Positions 1 through 8,177 of a stretch of 43,146 bases of DNA are shown here, piece by piece. The stretch comes from Notoacmeibacter sp. (GTDB lineage Bacteria; Pseudomonadota; Alphaproteobacteria; Rhizobiales; Rhizobiaceae). Location of the stretch: contig JAIOIW010000089.1 in the NCBI GenBank assembly GCA_019912385.1, forward strand, positions 1 through 43,146, given 5' to 3'. The translations under genes were made by a program, and so were the position numbers. Positions within the stretch are counted from its first letter, which is position 1. The number at the start of each line of letters is the position of its first letter. A model generated the notes under the pieces. It saw only the letters and a list, made by a program, of their open reading frames with translations, had not been told where the DNA came from and did not search any database.

Positions 1-1101
1 GGGCTCGTCACCTATGACGTGGAGGGCTTCTACTATCTGGCGCGCACCGCGCTGGTGAAGGACGAGCGTTTCATCGACCGCTTCGACCAGGTGTTCAGCC
101 ATGTCTTCAAGGGCGTGGAGGCGGTTTCGGGCGAGGGCGCCGCCGACGTCATGAACCTGCCGGAGGAGTGGCTGCGGCGCCTTGCCGAAAAGCACCTGAC
201 GGATGAGGAAAAAAAGCTGGTGGAGGCGCTGGGCGGCTTCGAGAAGCTGATGGAGACGCTGAGGCAGCGGCTGGAAGAGCAGAAGGGCCGCCACCAGGGT
301 GGGTCGAAATGGATCGGCACAGCCGGCACCTCGCCCTTCGGCGCCTATGGCTACAATCCCGAAGGGGTGCGCATCGGCCAGCACGAAAGCCGCAACCGCC
401 GCGCGGTCAAGGTCTGGGACAAGCGCGAGTTCAGGAACTTCGACGATTCGGTCGAGATCGGCACGCGCAATATCAAGGTGGCGCTGAAACGGCTGCGCCG
501 CTGGGTGCGCCAGGGGGCCAACGAGGAGTTCGACCTGCCCGGCACGATCCGCGCCACCGCCGAGCACGGCTACCTCGATCCGCAGACCCGTCCCGAACGC
601 CGCAACGCGCTGAAGTTGCTGATGTTCTTCGACGTCGGCGGTTCCATGGACGACCATATAAAGGTCGTCGAGGAACTGTTTTCCGCCGCCCGCGCGGAGT
701 TCAAGCACATGGAATATTTCTACTTCCACAACTGCCTCTACGAGGGCCTGTGGAAGGACAATCGCCGCCGCCACTCGGAGGTGTTGGCCACCTGGGATGT
801 GCTGCACAAATACGGCCAAGACTACAAGGTGATCTTTGTCGGCGACGCGTCGATGTCACCCTACGAGATCGCCTACCAGGGCGGGTCGGTGGAGCACTGG
901 AACCCGGAAGCAGGCGCCCTGTGGCTGCAGCGCGCGCTCAACCAGTGGCCGAACGCGGTGTGGATCAATCCGGTGCGCGAGAAGCACTGGAGCTATACCC
1001 ACTCCATCGGCATGATCCGCGATATTTTTTCAGACCGCATGTATCCGCTGACGCTCAAGGGCCTGGAACTGGCGACGAAGGAGCTTTCGCGCAAGCATTG
1101 A
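1..1101 (+). CDS. VWA domain-containing CoxE-like protein (5' end outside window)
   Basis: The frame is open from base 1, reading GLVTYDVEGFYYLAR, so the true start lies upstream and roughly 30 residues are missing compared with the family. The N-terminal half is a charged helical region. The C-terminal half is a von Willebrand A-like domain with a MIDAS-type DVGGSMD motif near positions 630-650, which matches CoxE-type VWA proteins. Such proteins normally work with a MoxR AAA+ ATPase in metal insertion or maturation of an enzyme, or in a general chaperone role. The matching MoxR gene is present at 29245-30087, far from this gene. The GTG at base 19 is an internal codon, not a start. The family call is firm; the client protein is unknown. 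Confidence 0.85.
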   Translation, partial: GLVTYDVEGFYYLARTALVKDERFIDRFDQVFSHVFKGVEAVSGEGAADVMNLPEEWLRRLAEKHLTDEEKKLVEALGGFEKLMETLRQRLEEQKGRHQGGSKWIGTAGTSPFGAYGYNPEGVRIGQHESRNRRAVKVWDKREFRNFDDSVEIGTRNIKVALKRLRRWVRQGANEEFDLPGTIRATAEHGYLDPQTRPERRNALKLLMFFDVGGSMDDHIKVVEELFSAARAEFKHMEYFYFHNCLYEGLWKDNRRRHSEVLATWDVLHKYGQDYKVIFVGDASMSPYEIAYQGGSVEHWNPEAGALWLQRALNQWPNAVWINPVREKHWSYTHSIGMIRDIFSDRMYPLTLKGLELATKELSRKH

Positions 1102-1180
1102 CGCCTTTGTGATCGCCAACGCCTTGGCGTGGCGGCCCTGCTTGCCCAAATTGACGGCGAAGCCCGACGGAGAGCCAAAC

Positions 1181-1585
1181 ATGCAGGACCATGTCTACCG
1201 CATTACCCGCAGCGAAGAGGAATGGCGCAAGATCCTCACGCCCGAGCAGTATTATGTCATGCGTGAGCACGGCACCGAGCGGCCGGGAAGCTGCGCCCTG
1301 CTGCACGAGAAGCGCGCAGGCACATTTTCATGCGCCGGTTGCGGCCAGACGCTGTTCGAGTCGACGCTGAAATTCGAGAGCGGCACCGGATGGCCGAGCT
1401 TCAACGACCCGGTTCCCGGCTCGGTGGAAACCGCGACGGATCGCAGCCACGGTATGATCCGCACCGAAGTCCATTGCGCGGGTTGTGGCAGCCATCTGGG
1501 GCACGTCTTTCCCGATGGGCCGCCGCCAAGCGGCCTGCGCTATTGCATCAATGGCGTTGCGCTGAACTTCGCGCTGGCGGAATAG
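1181..1585 (+). CDS. msrB: Peptide-methionine (R)-S-oxide reductase MsrB
   Basis: The 134-residue product reduces methionine-R-sulfoxide in damaged proteins using thioredoxin. Two CxxC pairs (C51/C54 and C99/C102) form the structural zinc site, and the catalytic cysteine is C122 in the RYCINGVALNF motif; GTGWPSF lies in the conserved core. The ATG at 1181 is chosen because GGAGAG at 1169-1174 gives good Shine-Dalgarno spacing and the protein then begins at the usual family N-terminus. An upstream in-frame ATG at 1109 would add an unconserved tail. No signal peptide is visible, so the protein is cytoplasmic. It follows the VWA gene by 79 bp, a gap containing a 6-bp inverted repeat (CGCCAA/TTGGCG). 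Confidence 0.96.
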   Translation: MQDHVYRITRSEEEWRKILTPEQYYVMREHGTERPGSCALLHEKRAGTFSCAGCGQTLFESTLKFESGTGWPSFNDPVPGSVETATDRSHGMIRTEVHCAGCGSHLGHVFPDGPPPSGLRYCINGVALNFALAE

Positions 1586-1586
1586 G

Positions 1587-1913
1587 TCATATCAGGACTG
1601 CGGCAGCCAACCATACCAGCGCGGCCAGGCGATAGTTTCGCGCTGCTCGCGGCGGTATATTCCCGGTCGTCCGCCAAACAGCCAGGACGAGAAAGATGTT
1701 GTAGGGCATCGGCGCGACATACGTCACAATCGCGATCCACTCCGGCAGCTTGAAGCCGAGCATCATGACCGCGGCAAAGGCCGCCACAATGTTGATCCCA
1801 GTGGCGGCGAGCAGCATGTCGAACAAGACCAGACGGTCTATGGCGGTTTCGCCGCGCCATCGCGTCGCGAAAAAGCCGTGTTCCGCCTTGCCTTCATGGG
1901 CTTGCCCGGTCAT
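1587..1913 (-). CDS. Small membrane protein of unknown function
   Basis: This 108-residue protein has a soluble N-terminus of about 25 residues followed by three hydrophobic stretches, around residues 28-52, 60-80 and 92-108, so it is predicted to lie in the inner membrane. I recognise no catalytic motif. It ends one base from the msrB stop (convergent) and lies 48 bp downstream of gapR on the same strand, so it may be the last gene of the amidohydrolase-DUF1244-gapR run. The Shine-Dalgarno sequence ahead of the ATG is weak. Hydrophobicity and codon use look genuine. Confidence 0.7.
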   Translation of the reverse strand: MTGQAHEGKAEHGFFATRWRGETAIDRLVLFDMLLAATGINIVAAFAAVMMLGFKLPEWIAIVTYVAPMPYNIFLVLAVWRTTGNIPPRAARNYRLAALVWLAAAVLI

Positions 1914-1961
1914 GGCTTCAGCCTATCGAGCGGCCGACGCAACTGTCCGCAGACAGCCGCT

Positions 1962-2225
1962 TCACTCCATGCCGAGCGCGGCCTTGTAGAGGTCGAGCAT
2001 GGCCTCTTCCTCCTGACGCTCGTTTGCGTCCTTCTTGCGCAGCGACACGATCTTGCGCAGCGCCTTGGTGTCGAAACCGGTGCCCTTGGCCTCGGCATAG
2101 ACTTCCTTGATGTCGTCGGCGATCGTCTTCTTCTCCTCCTCCAACCGCTCGATGCGCTCGACGATGGCGCGCAGCTGGCCGGCGGCGACGGTCTGGGAGG
2201 GTTGTTCGCTGGTGATGTCGTCCAC
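1962..2225 (-). CDS. gapR: GapR family nucleoid-associated protein (DUF2312)
   Basis: The 87-residue product matches the GapR/DUF2312 family along its whole length, with the conserved [20 protein letters not shown] coiled-coil segment near residues 24-43 and the [10 protein letters not shown] segment near 61-70. In Caulobacter, GapR clamps overtwisted, AT-rich DNA ahead of replication and transcription forks and stimulates type II topoisomerases; the same role is inferred here. The start at 2225 (MDDITSEQ) gives the usual family length. It sits 131 bp downstream of the DUF1244 gene on the same strand. Confidence 0.93.
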   Translation of the reverse strand: MDDITSEQPSQTVAAGQLRAIVERIERLEEEKKTIADDIKEVYAEAKGTGFDTKALRKIVSLRKKDANERQEEEAMLDLYKAALGME

Positions 2226-2356
2226 GGTCTCGTCTCCGTATGTTCATGCCGCGGAATCGCAGCGTATCGGTTGCCGGCTTCGATGCCGCAGGCGGCAGGC
2301 GCGGTCAAGGGCCGGACGCAACATTGCGCTCCGGCTCGACGCGGTCCGCGCCGCGC

Positions 2357-2662
2357 TCACTCCTTCGGGCGGTTGACCTCGAAGGCCGCCAGATCGGTGG
2401 CGCTCGCCTCCTTCTGGTACTTCGCCTTCCAGTCGTCGTAGGGCATGCCGTAGACGACCTCGCGGCTGTCGTCCCTGGAAAGCGGAATGCCAGCGGCCTC
2501 AGCCGCGTCGCGGTACCAGTTGGACAGGCAGTTGCGGCAGAAGCCAGCGAGATTCATCATGTCGATGTTCTGCACGTCGGTGCGCTCGCGCAAATGCGCC
2601 ACCAGCCGCCTGAAGGCGGCGGCCTCCAGGTCACGCTTCTGCTCTTCGGTCAATTCCGTCAT
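2357..2662 (-). CDS. DUF1244 family protein
   Basis: The 101-residue cytoplasmic protein belongs to DUF1244, a small alpha-helical proteobacterial family of unknown function. A segment with two cysteines, NLAGFCRNCLSNWY near residues 37-50, and the VVYGMPYDDWKAKYQ stretch near 69-83 are its hallmarks. The cysteine pair could bind a metal, but that is not shown. A Shine-Dalgarno sequence (GGAGAAGG) lies directly ahead of the ATG at 2662. The gene follows the N-formylglutamate amidohydrolase-like gene by 9 bp, so the two are probably cotranscribed. Confidence 0.9.
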   Translation of the reverse strand: MTELTEEQKRDLEAAAFRRLVAHLRERTDVQNIDMMNLAGFCRNCLSNWYRDAAEAAGIPLSRDDSREVVYGMPYDDWKAKYQKEASATDLAAFEVNRPKE

Positions 2663-2671
2663 TGCCTTCTC

Positions 2672-3469
2672 CTATTCGACAGGTCCTGTGCGCGAGCCAT
2701 ACTGGCGCCTGACATGGATATCGGGGTGCGCGTTGATCGCGTCAAGCATCGGCACCAGCCGGTTCGCCCATTCCGCCTGTCCCGCCTCGTCGGCGATCAG
2801 GTCCTGGCGGATCTCGATCAGGGCGTGGGGAAAGCCGGGACGGATCGCGTGCGTGTACATGGTGTCGCCCCTGAGTGCGCCGTCATAGGGCTCGTTGTCG
2901 CCGACGACGATATCGTGCCTTTCCCTCAGCATCTCCATCAGCGGCACGGCGGCGCGCGGGTCGGAATCCCACAGGATGCCGACCTGCCAGGGGCGCGGCC
3001 GGCCCTGCAACGTCGGCGTGAACGAATGGATCGAGACGATCAGCGGCGCGCGGGCCGATATGCGCTCGACCTCGCCGATCAGGTGCCAGACCGCGGCGTG
3101 ATAGGGCTTGTAGTAGCGCTCGATACGGCGCCGGCGCTCTTCCTCGGCAAGCGGATAGTTGCCGGGGATCACCGTGCCGTCATAGAGCTGGCGGATCAGC
3201 GTGGGGTCGTCCGCGCCGCGATTGGGATCGATCAGCAGCCGCGAGAACCCGGCCATGACGGCGGGAACGCCCAGTTCGCCGGCAAGGCGCGTGGTTACAC
3301 CCTCGACGCCGATGTCATAGGCGATGTGGCGGTCGAAATCCTTCCTGGGAACACCAAGATCGCCATATTCGGACGGCAGGTCGCGCCGTGCATGGTCGGC
3401 AACCAGCACGATGCCGCGGGACATGTCACCCTCGATTTCGATGATCGCCTGAAAGTCTCCGCCGCTCAC
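2672..3469 (-). CDS. N-formylglutamate amidohydrolase family protein
   Basis: The product belongs to the N-formylglutamate amidohydrolase (FGase, HutG-type zinc amidohydrolase) family. Recognisable pieces are VLVADHARRDLP near the N-terminus, HIAYDIG, FSRLLIDPNR, IVSIHSFTP and, near the end, HALIEIRQDLI. The histidines and glutamates of these motifs are the expected metal and substrate ligands. There are no hut genes nearby, so histidine catabolism is not implied and the true substrate may be another N-acyl amino acid. The GTG at 3469 is chosen because AAGGA lies just ahead of it. ATGs at 3511 and 3514 are in frame and would add 14-15 charged residues but have no clear ribosome site. Confidence 0.85.
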   Translation of the reverse strand: MSGGDFQAIIEIEGDMSRGIVLVADHARRDLPSEYGDLGVPRKDFDRHIAYDIGVEGVTTRLAGELGVPAVMAGFSRLLIDPNRGADDPTLIRQLYDGTVIPGNYPLAEEERRRRIERYYKPYHAAVWHLIGEVERISARAPLIVSIHSFTPTLQGRPRPWQVGILWDSDPRAAVPLMEMLRERHDIVVGDNEPYDGALRGDTMYTHAIRPGFPHALIEIRQDLIADEAGQAEWANRLVPMLDAINAHPDIHVRRQYGSRTGPVE

Positions 3470-3646
3470 GATCTTCCTTTCGCGGTTGGTCGATTCATTC
3501 CGCCTCGCCATCATGTAGCCAATCTTTGAAACGATTTGCACTGCGCGTTGACATGGGCGCGCAGTTTTCCGAAAAGGAACGGGGAGCAAGCTTGGCTCCC
3601 TTCGGGACAGGACCGAGTGCTTCAATTGGGCGGGAAAGGCCGGCAG

Positions 3647-4132
3647 ATGGGTTTCAGAGCGAAATGCGGTGCGCAGCGCTCGACCGTGACCATTGCCGCA
3701 GCGCTGGCCGCCCTGGGCGGCTTTTTCCTGACAAGCGAACCTGCCCGGGCCGATTTCAGGGTCTGCAACGCCACCCAGAATCTTGTCGGCGTGGCGATCG
3801 GGTATCGCGCGGCAACCGGCTGGATCACCGAAGGCTGGTGGCACATCGAGGGTTCGACCTGCAAGACGCTGCTGGAAGGCGGACTCGCCTCGCGCTACTA
3901 CTATCTCTATGCCGAGGACGCTGAACGCGGCGGCCGCTGGGACGGGCCGATCAACATGTGCGTCGCCGACCGCGAGTTCAAGATCGTCGGGATCAACGAC
4001 TGCTATGCGCGCGGCTTCCAGCGCGCCGGCTTCCAGGAATACGATACCGGGGCGCAGGCCAACTGGATGGTCCAACTGACCGACGAACCCGTTCCCGGAA
4101 CCCCGATCACCGGCGTAAATCCAAAGCAGTAG
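3647..4132 (+). CDS. DUF1036 family exported protein
   Basis: The 161-residue protein starts with a signal peptide: a charged N-terminus, an alanine/leucine-rich core, and a likely cleavage site after SEPARA. The mature part begins with DFRVCNATQNLVGVAIGYR, typical of DUF1036, and contains several cysteines that could form disulfides, so it is probably periplasmic. Function is unknown. The ATG at 3647 puts the signal peptide at a normal length; the reading frame extends upstream to 3536 but gives an unlikely N-terminus. It is divergent from the amidohydrolase-like gene and lies 83 bp ahead of pyruvate kinase, an arrangement I recognise from rhizobial genomes. Confidence 0.88.
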   Translation: MGFRAKCGAQRSTVTIAAALAALGGFFLTSEPARADFRVCNATQNLVGVAIGYRAATGWITEGWWHIEGSTCKTLLEGGLASRYYYLYAEDAERGGRWDGPINMCVADREFKIVGINDCYARGFQRAGFQEYDTGAQANWMVQLTDEPVPGTPITGVNPKQ

Positions 4133-4215
4133 AAATGCCATGATGTAGGCTAGCCGGCACTGCCGCGCCACTGTAATCTTGCCTTAAACCGATTTAGAAC
4201 TGGATTCCAAAACCC

Positions 4216-5652
4216 ATGAGACGCAGCCGAAAGGTCAAGATCCTGGCCACGCTGGGGCCGGTCTCCTCCGAGGAGGAGATGATCCGCAAGCTCTATCTGG
4301 CGGGCGCCGACGTATTCCGGATCAATATGAGCCATGCGAGCCACGAATTGATGCGCACGCTGGTGGCGCGCATCCGCAATGTCGAGGCCGAACTGGGCCG
4401 CCCGATCGGCATTCTCGCCGATCTGCAGGGGCCTAAGCTGCGCGTCGGTACGTTCGCCGACAAGTCGGCCACCTTGAAGCCAGGGCAGGAATTCGTGCTC
4501 GACGATAATCCGGAGCCGGGAGATGCGACCCGCGTTCACCTGCCGCATCCCGAAATCCTGCAATCGGTTCAGCCCGGCCACCGGCTGCTGATCGATGACG
4601 GGAAGCTCCAGCTGAAGGCGCAAAAGAGCGACGGCAGGTCAATCACCTGCACGGTCGTTTCCGGCACGAGGATTTCGGACAAGAAGGGCGTTTCGCTGCC
4701 CGACACCGATCTGCCGGTCGGCGCGTTGACCGAAAAGGACCGCATGGACCTGGTCGCGGCGCTGGATGCCAAGGTCGACTGGATCGCGCTGTCCTTCGTC
4801 CAGCGCCCGGAGGATCTGGCGGAGGTGCGCAAGATCGCGCGCGGCGGCGTCGGCATCCTGTCGAAGATCGAAAAGCCGCAGGCGGTCGCCCGGCTGGCGG
4901 AGATCATCGAGCTTTCCGACGCGCTGATGGTCGCGCGCGGCGATCTCGGCGTGGAAATGCCGCTCGAGATGGTGCCCGGAATCCAAAAACAGATCACGCG
5001 CGCCGCGCGGCGGGCCGGCAAGCCGGTCGTTATCGCCACGCAGATGCTGGAATCGATGATCGCGGCCCCGGTGCCGACCCGCGCGGAAGTCTCCGACGTG
5101 GCGACCGCGGTGTTCGAGGGGGCCGACGCGGTGATGCTGTCGGCGGAATCGGCGGCGGGCGAATATCCGGAAGAGGCGGTGAAGACGATGGACAAAATCG
5201 CCGCGCAGGTGGAGTGCGATCCGACCTTCCCGTCGATCATGACCGCCCAGCGCTCCGACCCGGAGGCAACCGGCGCCGACGTGATATCGGCGGCGGCACG
5301 CCAGATCGCCGAGACGCTGCACCTGTCGGCTATCATCACCTACACCTCGTCGGGCACGACGGGGCTGCGCGCCGCGCGCGAGCGGCCGAACGTGCCGATC
5401 ATCACGCTTTCGCCCGTGGTCGAGACCGCAAGGCGCCTGGCGATAGCGTGGGGCCTGCACTGCGTCGTCACCGGCGATGCGATCGACGAGGACGACATGG
5501 TCCACCGCGCCTGCTCGATCGCCTATCGCGAGGGTTTCGGCAAGGCCGGCGACCGGGTCATCATCACCGCAGGCGTTCCCTTCGGCACGCCCGGTGCGAC
5601 CAACATGCTGCGCATCGCCTATATCGGTGCGGGAGGCAAAGGCGGGCTCTAG
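4216..5652 (+). CDS. pyk: Pyruvate kinase
   Basis: The 478-residue enzyme converts phosphoenolpyruvate and ADP to pyruvate and ATP, the last step of lower glycolysis and of the Entner-Doudoroff route. Visible active-site parts are FRINMSH (R35, N37, S39), DLQGPKLR (69-76), SKIEK (K217, E219 metal ligand), ARGDLG (D243) and ATQML (T275). The C-terminal third is the usual regulatory domain. Length and start (MRRSRKVKILATLGP) are normal for the family. It reads in the same direction as the DUF1036 gene 83 bp upstream and converges on the ZIP transporter gene. Confidence 0.98.
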   Translation: MRRSRKVKILATLGPVSSEEEMIRKLYLAGADVFRINMSHASHELMRTLVARIRNVEAELGRPIGILADLQGPKLRVGTFADKSATLKPGQEFVLDDNPEPGDATRVHLPHPEILQSVQPGHRLLIDDGKLQLKAQKSDGRSITCTVVSGTRISDKKGVSLPDTDLPVGALTEKDRMDLVAALDAKVDWIALSFVQRPEDLAEVRKIARGGVGILSKIEKPQAVARLAEIIELSDALMVARGDLGVEMPLEMVPGIQKQITRAARRAGKPVVIATQMLESMIAAPVPTRAEVSDVATAVFEGADAVMLSAESAAGEYPEEAVKTMDKIAAQVECDPTFPSIMTAQRSDPEATGADVISAAARQIAETLHLSAIITYTSSGTTGLRAARERPNVPIITLSPVVETARRLAIAWGLHCVVTGDAIDEDDMVHRACSIAYREGFGKAGDRVIITAGVPFGTPGATNMLRIAYIGAGGKGGL

Positions 5653-5845
5653 GGCAGCGGGGCGGACATTTGCCTGTGCGATGTCGGCTTTGCGGACATT
5701 CCAGGTCCCGATCAGACGCGGGTTCCATGAGCTTTCAGGGCGATACAAATCGGACAAAGGGCCGCGTTGTCCAAATTCGCGGCGTTGGCGGGCAATCATT
5801 GAACTCCATGTTGTGGCAGCAATGAAACAGTGAAAGCGTTTGCGC

Positions 5846-6625
5846 TCAACCGAAGGCGACATCCAGGAACATCATGATCATGAGGCCGATCGACAGGCCG
5901 GCGGTCGCCTCGTTCTCGTGCCCGTGGTGATGGGTTTCGGGGATGATCTCGTGGCTGATCACGTAGAGCATCGCCCCGGCGGCGAATGTCAGTCCCCACG
6001 GCAGGATGGCCTGCGAGAGGCTGACCGCGTAGGCCCCCAGCAGGCCGGACACCGGCTCGACCATTCCTGTCAGCGCAGCGACGGCCACCGCGCGTAAACG
6101 GTCGTATCCGATCGACCGCAACGCAACGGCCACCGCGAGGCCTTCCGGCGCGTTCTGCAGGCCGATGCCGATGGCCAGCGTCGTCCCCTGCCGGATATCG
6201 CCGCCGCCGAACCCCACCCCGACGGCGAGACCCTCGGGAAGATTGTGGATGGTGATCGCCAGGACGAACAGCCAGATCTTGGAGAGCAATTCGGATTCCG
6301 GTCCCTGTCGGCCCCGGACGAAATGTTCATGCGGGATGACTTCGTTGAGCAGGGCAACGAAGGCGATGCCGAGCGCGACCCCGACGACCGCGACCGCTGC
6401 CGCTGTCATCCGGCTGCCGGACTGAATCTGCGCGGCTTCCACGCCGGGAATGATGAGCGACAGGAAGGAGGCCGCCAGCATCACGCCGGCCGCAAAGCCG
6501 AGCAACACATCGCTCAGGCGCGACGAGATCGTGTGTCCGAACAGGACCGGCAGCGCGCCGATCGCCGTCAGCGAACCGGCGGCCAGGCTGGCTATAAATC
6601 CCTGCGCCACGATGCTCAACGCCAT
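5846..6625 (-). CDS. ZIP family metal transporter
   Basis: The 259-residue inner-membrane protein has about eight hydrophobic segments and belongs to the ZIP family (TC 2.A.5), which imports zinc or other divalent metals. The metal-site motifs are TIHNLPEG in the fourth segment and HEIIPE followed by a histidine cluster (ETHHHGHE) in the fifth. NAPEG in another helix is also typical. The ATG at 6625 is chosen because GGAGG lies 8 bp ahead. A promoter (TTGAAA, 16 bp, TATACC on the minus strand) lies at 6655-6682. Substrate specificity cannot be read from the sequence. It is divergent from a ferritin-like gene, which suggests metal homeostasis. Confidence 0.93.
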   Translation of the reverse strand: MALSIVAQGFIASLAAGSLTAIGALPVLFGHTISSRLSDVLLGFAAGVMLAASFLSLIIPGVEAAQIQSGSRMTAAAVAVVGVALGIAFVALLNEVIPHEHFVRGRQGPESELLSKIWLFVLAITIHNLPEGLAVGVGFGGGDIRQGTTLAIGIGLQNAPEGLAVAVALRSIGYDRLRAVAVAALTGMVEPVSGLLGAYAVSLSQAILPWGLTFAAGAMLYVISHEIIPETHHHGHENEATAGLSIGLMIMMFLDVAFG

Positions 6626-6654
6626 GACTAGCCCCTCCCCGCGAGTCGATCCGG

Positions 6655-6682
6655 GGTATACCGGTCGTCCGCCCCATTTCAA
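6655..6682 (-). promoter_or_regulatory. Putative sigma-70 promoter of the ZIP transporter gene
   Basis: On the minus strand TTGAAA (6677-6682) and TATACC (6655-6660) are separated by 16 bp and lie 30-57 bp ahead of the ATG at 6625. The -10 lies inside the short palindrome GGTATACC. I saw no obvious Zur box. Confidence 0.5.
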
Positions 6683-6873
6683 ACCTCGAACCTGCCACAC
6701 CGTTTCCGCGAGTAATTGACGAGTATCAACGCAAGGGTGTCGTGCCGCCAATATCATTATCGATGTCGCCTCCCGCTCCACGACCGGCGGGGCAAAACGT
6801 ATTTCGGAGCGATATCTCGTTCCCGTTTTGAACAATGAACCTGGAACCTGAAATCGACCGTCGGGAGTTGGAA

Positions 6874-7356
6874 ATGGCAAACAAGGAAAAGAACGTAGAG
6901 AACCTCCAGAAGGCACTGGGCATGGAACTGACCGCAGCGCACCAGTACCAATTGCATGCCCATGTGCTTTGCGATTGGGGGCTCGACCTGCTGGCGGCGA
7001 AGATGCGTGAGGAAATGCACGAGGAACTCGGCCATTCCGATGAGTACATGGCCCGGCTGATGTTTCTTCGTCAGGCTCCCGAAATGAAGATGGCAAAGGC
7101 GCCGCAGCGGGCCCAGACCCTGAGGGGCATGTTCGAGGCCGATCTCGCCGACGAGCAGGAGGCGATCAGGTTCTATACCGATGCGGCGAAGATCGCTCAG
7201 GACGCCGGCGACATTGGCACGCGGACGCTCTTCGAGAAGATCGTGCTTGATGAAGAAGGGCACATGGCCTGGCTGGAAACACAACTCGGCCTGCTGGAGC
7301 GCATGGGCGAAAAAGCCTTCGTCGCCAAATATGTCTCCTTGTCGGGAGAAGAATAG
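6874..7356 (+). CDS. Bacterioferritin-like diiron protein lacking the heme ligand
   Basis: The 160-residue four-helix protein aligns residue for residue with the classical bacterioferritin numbering: E18, E51, H54, E94, E127 and H130 supply the complete diiron ferroxidase site. The methionine at position 52 that binds heme in bacterioferritins is leucine here (segment EELGHSDEY), so heme is probably not bound in the usual way. The expected role is iron oxidation and storage or protection from iron-driven oxidative damage. The ATG at 6874 is preferred over 6835 because GGGAG precedes it and the numbering then matches the family. Small unknown genes follow on the same strand. Confidence 0.9.
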   Translation: MANKEKNVENLQKALGMELTAAHQYQLHAHVLCDWGLDLLAAKMREEMHEELGHSDEYMARLMFLRQAPEMKMAKAPQRAQTLRGMFEADLADEQEAIRFYTDAAKIAQDAGDIGTRTLFEKIVLDEEGHMAWLETQLGLLERMGEKAFVAKYVSLSGEE

Positions 7357-7476
7357 GGCGACAGAGGCCGGCGGAGGGTTGCGCGGTCAAGTACGATCAA
7401 CTGGCGGGAATGGGGTTTGCGACCATCGTGAAAAACGCGCTCCCTGCCTGCCATATCCGGTTACGGGAGAAATGAC

Positions 7477-7677
7477 ATGTCACCAGCCCCGGCAAAACGA
7501 AACCGCCTGACGCCCTGGTATGTCGGGCTCGCGATCATTCTGGCGTCGGTTCTCTTCGTCGGATATCGGATGATGACCAATGATTGCGCGCAGCCTCAGA
7601 TCGAAATCGCGGTGCTCGTGGTGATTCCCGCAGTCTATCTCGTCTTGATGTATCTTACGCTGATCAGCCAGGATTGA
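7477..7677 (+). CDS. Small two-helix membrane protein, unknown function
   Basis: This is a 66-residue protein with a basic N-terminus (PAKRNRLTPWY) and two hydrophobic helices, around residues 14-31 and 43-62, joined by a short polar loop containing one cysteine. It is predicted to be an inner-membrane hairpin. I recognise no family. A GGGAG sequence precedes the ATG. It lies 120 bp after the bacterioferritin-like gene and 16 bp before the next small gene on the same strand, so the last two are probably cotranscribed. Confidence 0.72.
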   Translation: MSPAPAKRNRLTPWYVGLAIILASVLFVGYRMMTNDCAQPQIEIAVLVVIPAVYLVLMYLTLISQD

Positions 7678-7693
7678 AATCCGGACAGGCGCC

Positions 7694-7996
7694 ATGAAAA
7701 CCGGAGAATACGACAAGGCCCTGGGGAATCCCGCGGGCGCATTTGAGGCCCCGGAGGACATTCTTGCGCATACCGGTCTGTCGACAGACCAGAAAATCGA
7801 GATACTGCGTCGCTGGGAGTCTCAGGCCGCGCAAGAGGCCGTGGCGCTCGAAGAGGGAATGCCCGGTGAGGAAAGCGGCCTTCTCAGGCGAATTCTTGTC
7901 GCGATAGGAACATTGGCGGGGCCACTTGATGTCGAACACACCGGACCTTCGAAGAACCACGGGTTGCCACGGTCCGCGATCAAGAAACCTGAATAG
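7694..7996 (+). CDS. Small soluble protein of unknown function
   Basis: The 100-residue protein has a core of the pattern ILAHTGLSTDQKIEILRRWE followed by AQEAVALEEGM. I recall this core from short rhizobial hypothetical proteins but cannot assign a function. It is acidic in the middle, basic at the C-terminus, and has no signal peptide or membrane helix. It follows the small membrane protein gene by 16 bp. Its position next to iron and metal genes hints at a stress role, which is inference only. Confidence 0.7.
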   Translation: MKTGEYDKALGNPAGAFEAPEDILAHTGLSTDQKIEILRRWESQAAQEAVALEEGMPGEESGLLRRILVAIGTLAGPLDVEHTGPSKNHGLPRSAIKKPE

Positions 7997-8177
7997 GCTG
8001 TAGCTGCCAAACGGTAGCGGACTTGCCCTTCCGCCGGATAGGGGACTTCGGGACCCGGCTCGGCATATGTCCGAAACGCATCGGGCTGGTCCAAGAGACA
8101 TCGGGAACGGTTCATGATGGCCGCTCGCCAGATCGGTCATGATTTGCGCGAAGCGCGTGTTCCGGCCCGAACGCTGC

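Noticed and set aside
5653-5845. Direct repeat GCGGACATT at 5662-5670 and 5692-5700, and GGACAA/TTGTCC at 5752-5772
   Set aside because: The repeats are short and lie in the gap between convergent genes; with no further copies seen they may be chance.
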